Position numbers and translations under genes: made by a program. 64,000 bases of DNA from Burkholderiaceae bacterium. Its GTDB lineage: Bacteria; Pseudomonadota; Gammaproteobacteria; Burkholderiales; Burkholderiaceae_E. The stretch lies in contig JADJVQ010000032.1 in NCBI GenBank assembly GCA_016710525.1, positions 20,003 to 84,002 on the forward strand, read 5' to 3'. Position 1 is the first letter of the stretch. Each line of letters begins with the position of its first letter. Of the stretch, positions 61,549 through 64,000 are shown one piece after another. The notes under the pieces are model-generated. The model worked only from the letters and a program-made list of their open reading frames with translations, had not been told where the DNA came from and made no database searches.

Positions 61549-62592
61549 ATGACCGCCACTGCCCTGAACCCCACCACGCGGCACCGGCCCGCCGTCGGCC
61601 GGGCCGAGGGCATGGGATCGTTCGCGCTGGCATTGCTCATGCACATGCTGCTGGTGGCGATGCTGCTGTTCGGACTGAAGTGGCAGACCCAGCCGCCGGT
61701 GGCGGTGCAGGCGGAACTGTGGACGGCGCCACCGCCTCGTCCGGTGCCGCCCGCGGTCCAGCCCGAGCCGCCGCCACTGCCGGCGCCACGCGAAATCGCG
61801 CCGCCCGTGCCGCGCCCGATCGACCCGCCCGCGCCACCGAAGGTCGACATCGCGATCGAAGAACAAAAGCAGAAGGAACGCGACCGCCTCGAGCGCGAAC
61901 GGCTCGAGCGGGAGCTGGCGGCACAGCGCAAGCTCGAGGCGAAGAAGCTCGCCGAGATCCAGGCGCGCAAGGATGCCGAAGCGCGCAAGCTCGCGGACGC
62001 CAGGAAGCAGGCGGAGGCGAAAAAAGAGGCGGAGGCGAAGAAAGCAGCCGAAGCGAAGAAAGAGGCAGAGGCGAAGAAAGCAGCCGAAGCGAAGAAAGAA
62101 GCCGAGGCAAAGAAAGAAGCCGACGCCAGGAAGGCGCTCGAAGCGCGCAAGGCCGCCGAGGCACGCAAGCTGGCCGAAGCCCGGCAGGACGAACAGACCC
62201 AGGAACGCAGCCGCGCGGACCACGTCAAGCGCCTGCTCGAGCAGGCCGGCGGCGAACGCACGACCGGCAAGGCGGGCGCCGCCGTGGGCGCGGAAGCCGG
62301 CGGCGTGAGCGGGGCGGCGCTGGGCACCTGGAGCGGCAAGGTGTCATCGCACATCCGCGCCAACACCATCTTTCAGATCCCGCCCGACCTGCGTGGCAAT
62401 CCGAAGGCCGAGTTCAGTGTGTCGGTGCTGCCCGATGGCACGATCGCCAACCTGAAGCTGATTCGCTCCAGCGGCGTGCCGTCCTGGGATCAGGCGGCCG
62501 AACGCGCCATCCGCCGCTCCGACCCGCTTCCGCGCCCGCCGGTCGGCGCGCCCCGCGACATCTCGATCGTGCAAGGCCCCCGCGATGACTGA
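61549..62592 (+). CDS. tolA: TolA, envelope-spanning Tol protein
   Basis: 347-residue protein linking TolQR to Pal/TolB. An N-terminal TM helix (SFALALLMHMLLVAMLLFGL) is followed by a Pro-rich linker and a long charged helical domain (about 100-225) with AEAKK repeats. The compact C-terminal domain is KVSSHIRANTIFQIPPDLRG, with the TonB-like end SWDQAAERAIRRSDPLPRPP. The AEAKK array is encoded by near-identical 15-30 bp units at 62010-62130. Confidence 0.94.
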   Translation: MTATALNPTTRHRPAVGRAEGMGSFALALLMHMLLVAMLLFGLKWQTQPPVAVQAELWTAPPPRPVPPAVQPEPPPLPAPREIAPPVPRPIDPPAPPKVDIAIEEQKQKERDRLERERLERELAAQRKLEAKKLAEIQARKDAEARKLADARKQAEAKKEAEAKKAAEAKKEAEAKKAAEAKKEAEAKKEADARKALEARKAAEARKLAEARQDEQTQERSRADHVKRLLEQAGGERTTGKAGAAVGAEAGGVSGAALGTWSGKVSSHIRANTIFQIPPDLRGNPKAEFSVSVLPDGTIANLKLIRSSGVPSWDQAAERAIRRSDPLPRPPVGAPRDISIVQGPRDD

Positions 62593-62690
62593 TCCGACGC
62601 TTATTCGTCACATTTGTCGGGCTGTGGCGACGCAGTGCAGACCGATGAACGGTCACCGCGCCGCGCCCCTTCGGCGCCCTGCGTGCTGGC

Positions 62691-62696
62691 TATAAT
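62691..62696 (+). promoter_or_regulatory. consensus -10 hexamer 6 bases before tolB
   Basis: A perfect TATAAT separated by six bases from the tolB ATG at 62703. The 110-base gap after tolA has no other obvious function. The expected -35 position (around 62668) is poor. The start point would fall on or beside the start codon. Confidence 0.5.
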
Positions 62697-62702
62697 CCCG
62701 CG

Positions 62703-64000
62703 ATGCGCAAACCCGTCCCTATCATCGAGGCCTCCCTGTGCGCGCCGCTGAGCCGCGATCGGCGCGCCCTGCTCGCCGCGGTCACCGGCTCCGCGCTTGC
62801 CGGCGCGCTGCCGCGCGCCGCGGGCGCCCAGATGCGCATCGACGTCTCCGGCGTGGGCGCCACGCAGTACCCGATCGCCATCGCCAGCTTCATCAGCGAA
62901 GGCAAAGTGCCCCAGGACGTGGCCGACGTGCTGCGCGCCGACCTCACGCGCAGCGGCGCGTTCCGCCTGATCGACCCGTCCGTCACGCTGTCGGACACAG
63001 CCACCCCCGACTTCGCCGACCTGAAGAACCGAGGGGCCGATGCGGTCGCCGGCGGCTCGATCGCACGGCTCGCCGATGGCCGCTTCGATGTGCGCTTTCG
63101 CCTGCACGACGTGGTCCGCGGCACCAACCTGGGCGGCGAGTCGTTCCTCGCCGGCGAGGCCGACCTTCGCTACGCCGCGCACCGCATGGCCGACTGGATC
63201 TACGAAAAGCTCACCGGCGAGCGCGGCATCTTCGCGACCCGTGTGCTGTTCGTCGCCAAGCAGGGGCCCGCGCTATCGCCTGAACGTGGCCGACTGGGAT
63301 GGCGAGAACATCGTCTCGCCGCTCACCTCGACCGAACCGATCATGTCGCCGGCCTGGTCGCCCGACGGCACACGGCTGGCCTATGTGTCGTTCGAAAGCC
63401 GCAAGCCGGTGGTCTACGTGCACATGCTTGCCAACGGGCAGCGCAAGGCGGTGGCCAACTTCCGCGGCAGCAACAGCGCGCCGGCGTGGTCGCCCGACGG
63501 CCGCACCCTGGCCGTCACGCTCACGCGCGAAGGCCTGTCCCAGGTCTTCCTGATCAACGCCGACGGCAGCGGCAACCCGCGCCGCCTGACCTCGTCCAGC
63601 GGCATCGACACCGAGCCGGCCTACTCGCCCGACGGTCGCAGCCTCTATTTCACCTCGGATCGCGGCGGCTCGCCGCAGATCTACCGGATGCCGGCCGACG
63701 GCGGCGACGCCACGCGCGTGACCTTCGGCTCGTCCTACAACGTATCGGCGCGACCCAGCCCCGACGGCCGTTCGCTGGCGTTCATCACACGCCGCGAGGG
63801 CCGCTATCTGGTCGCAATCAAGAATCTGGCCACCGGCGCCGAGCAACTGCTCTCGGACGCCGGACGCGAAGAATCCCCCAGCTTCGCGCCCAATGGTCGA
63901 TGGATCATGTTCGCCACCCAAAGTGGCGGGCGTGACTCGCTGATGGCCGTTACCGTCGACGGCCGCGTCAAGCAGCGTCTGAGCTCCAACCTCGGCGACA
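62703..64000 (+). CDS. tolB: Tol-Pal periplasmic protein TolB, partial, frame broken once
   Basis: Periplasmic beta-propeller that shuttles between TolA and Pal. The signal peptide contains a twin arginine (RDRRALLAAVTGSALAGALP), so Tat export is possible. The N-terminal domain reads MRIDVSGVGATQYPIAIASF. Near 63272 an extra C in a GGGGCCC run shifts the frame after VLFVAKQGP. In the correct frame the propeller continues with RYRLNVADWDGENIVSPLTS, WSPDGTRLAYVSFESRKP, WSPDGRTLAVTLTREG, YSPDGRSLYFTSDRGGSPQI and others, until the window ends inside the last blade. An indel error is likely because the gene is otherwise perfect. Confidence 0.93.

Overview
The window is a GC-rich (mid-60s %), densely coded bacterial chromosome segment that looks betaproteobacterial, most likely Burkholderiales. 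The evidence is the set of housekeeping neighbourhoods: miaB..phoH-ybeY-corC-lnt-glyQ-glyS-gmhB-plsC, rsmA-surA-lptD with divergent amgK-murU, dusB-fis-purH-ruvC..ruvA-ruvB, and ybgC-tolQ-tolR-tolA-tolB. Genus cannot be fixed from the sequence alone.

Layout. Positions 1-11571 (minus strand) hold one arm of a type VI secretion system in the order tssA-tssB-tssC-hcp-hcp2-tagJ-tssE-tssF-tssG-tssH(clpV). This is the order known for the Pseudomonas aeruginosa H1 cluster, plus a second divergent hcp. The membrane complex genes (tssJKLM) and vgrG are not in the window. Upstream lie an OmpA-family lipoprotein and a secreted Lys/Glu/Asp-Pro repeat protein. Positions 13.9-21 kb carry pyrF, a TctD/TctE-type two-component pair, an acyl-CoA synthetase, an elongator tRNA-Met with a terminator, NADP-type gdhA, and an odd C-rich stretch ending in a receiver-domain remnant. 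Positions 21.1-23.4 kb are an IclR regulator / thiolase-fold / DUF35 operon.

Positions 23.5-34.7 kb are the miaB-phoH-ybeY-corC locus. Between miaB and phoH sits the most interesting locus in the window: a Slam-like (DUF560, type XI secretion) outer-membrane protein, immediately followed by a giant FecR-domain protein. That protein has hundreds of GGSTx pentapeptide repeats and a C-terminal domain resembling the TbpB-type barrel of Slam substrates. I read this as a transporter-cargo pair. The cargo reading frame is broken several times inside the repeats.

Positions 34.7-49.7 kb hold lipoprotein, glycyl-tRNA, heptose, phospholipid and outer-membrane biogenesis genes, with a 272-bp MITE-like element (32-bp perfect terminal inverted repeats in a CTAG target) next to the YgjP-like peptidase gene. 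Positions 49.9-57.6 kb hold dusB-fis-purH-ruvC, a DUF2784 gene, an internally deleted acyl-CoA synthetase, ruvAB and a rhomboid protease. Positions 57.7-64 kb hold an ECF sigma factor with a membrane partner, then the Tol system, cut by the window edge inside tolB.

Quality caveat: single-base frame breaks occur in otherwise intact genes (clpV, rsmA, ruvB, tolB, the sigma partner), several of them essential. Together with the scrambled repeats this suggests residual indel errors in the consensus, probably a long-read or metagenomic assembly. Apparent pseudogenes should be read with that in mind.
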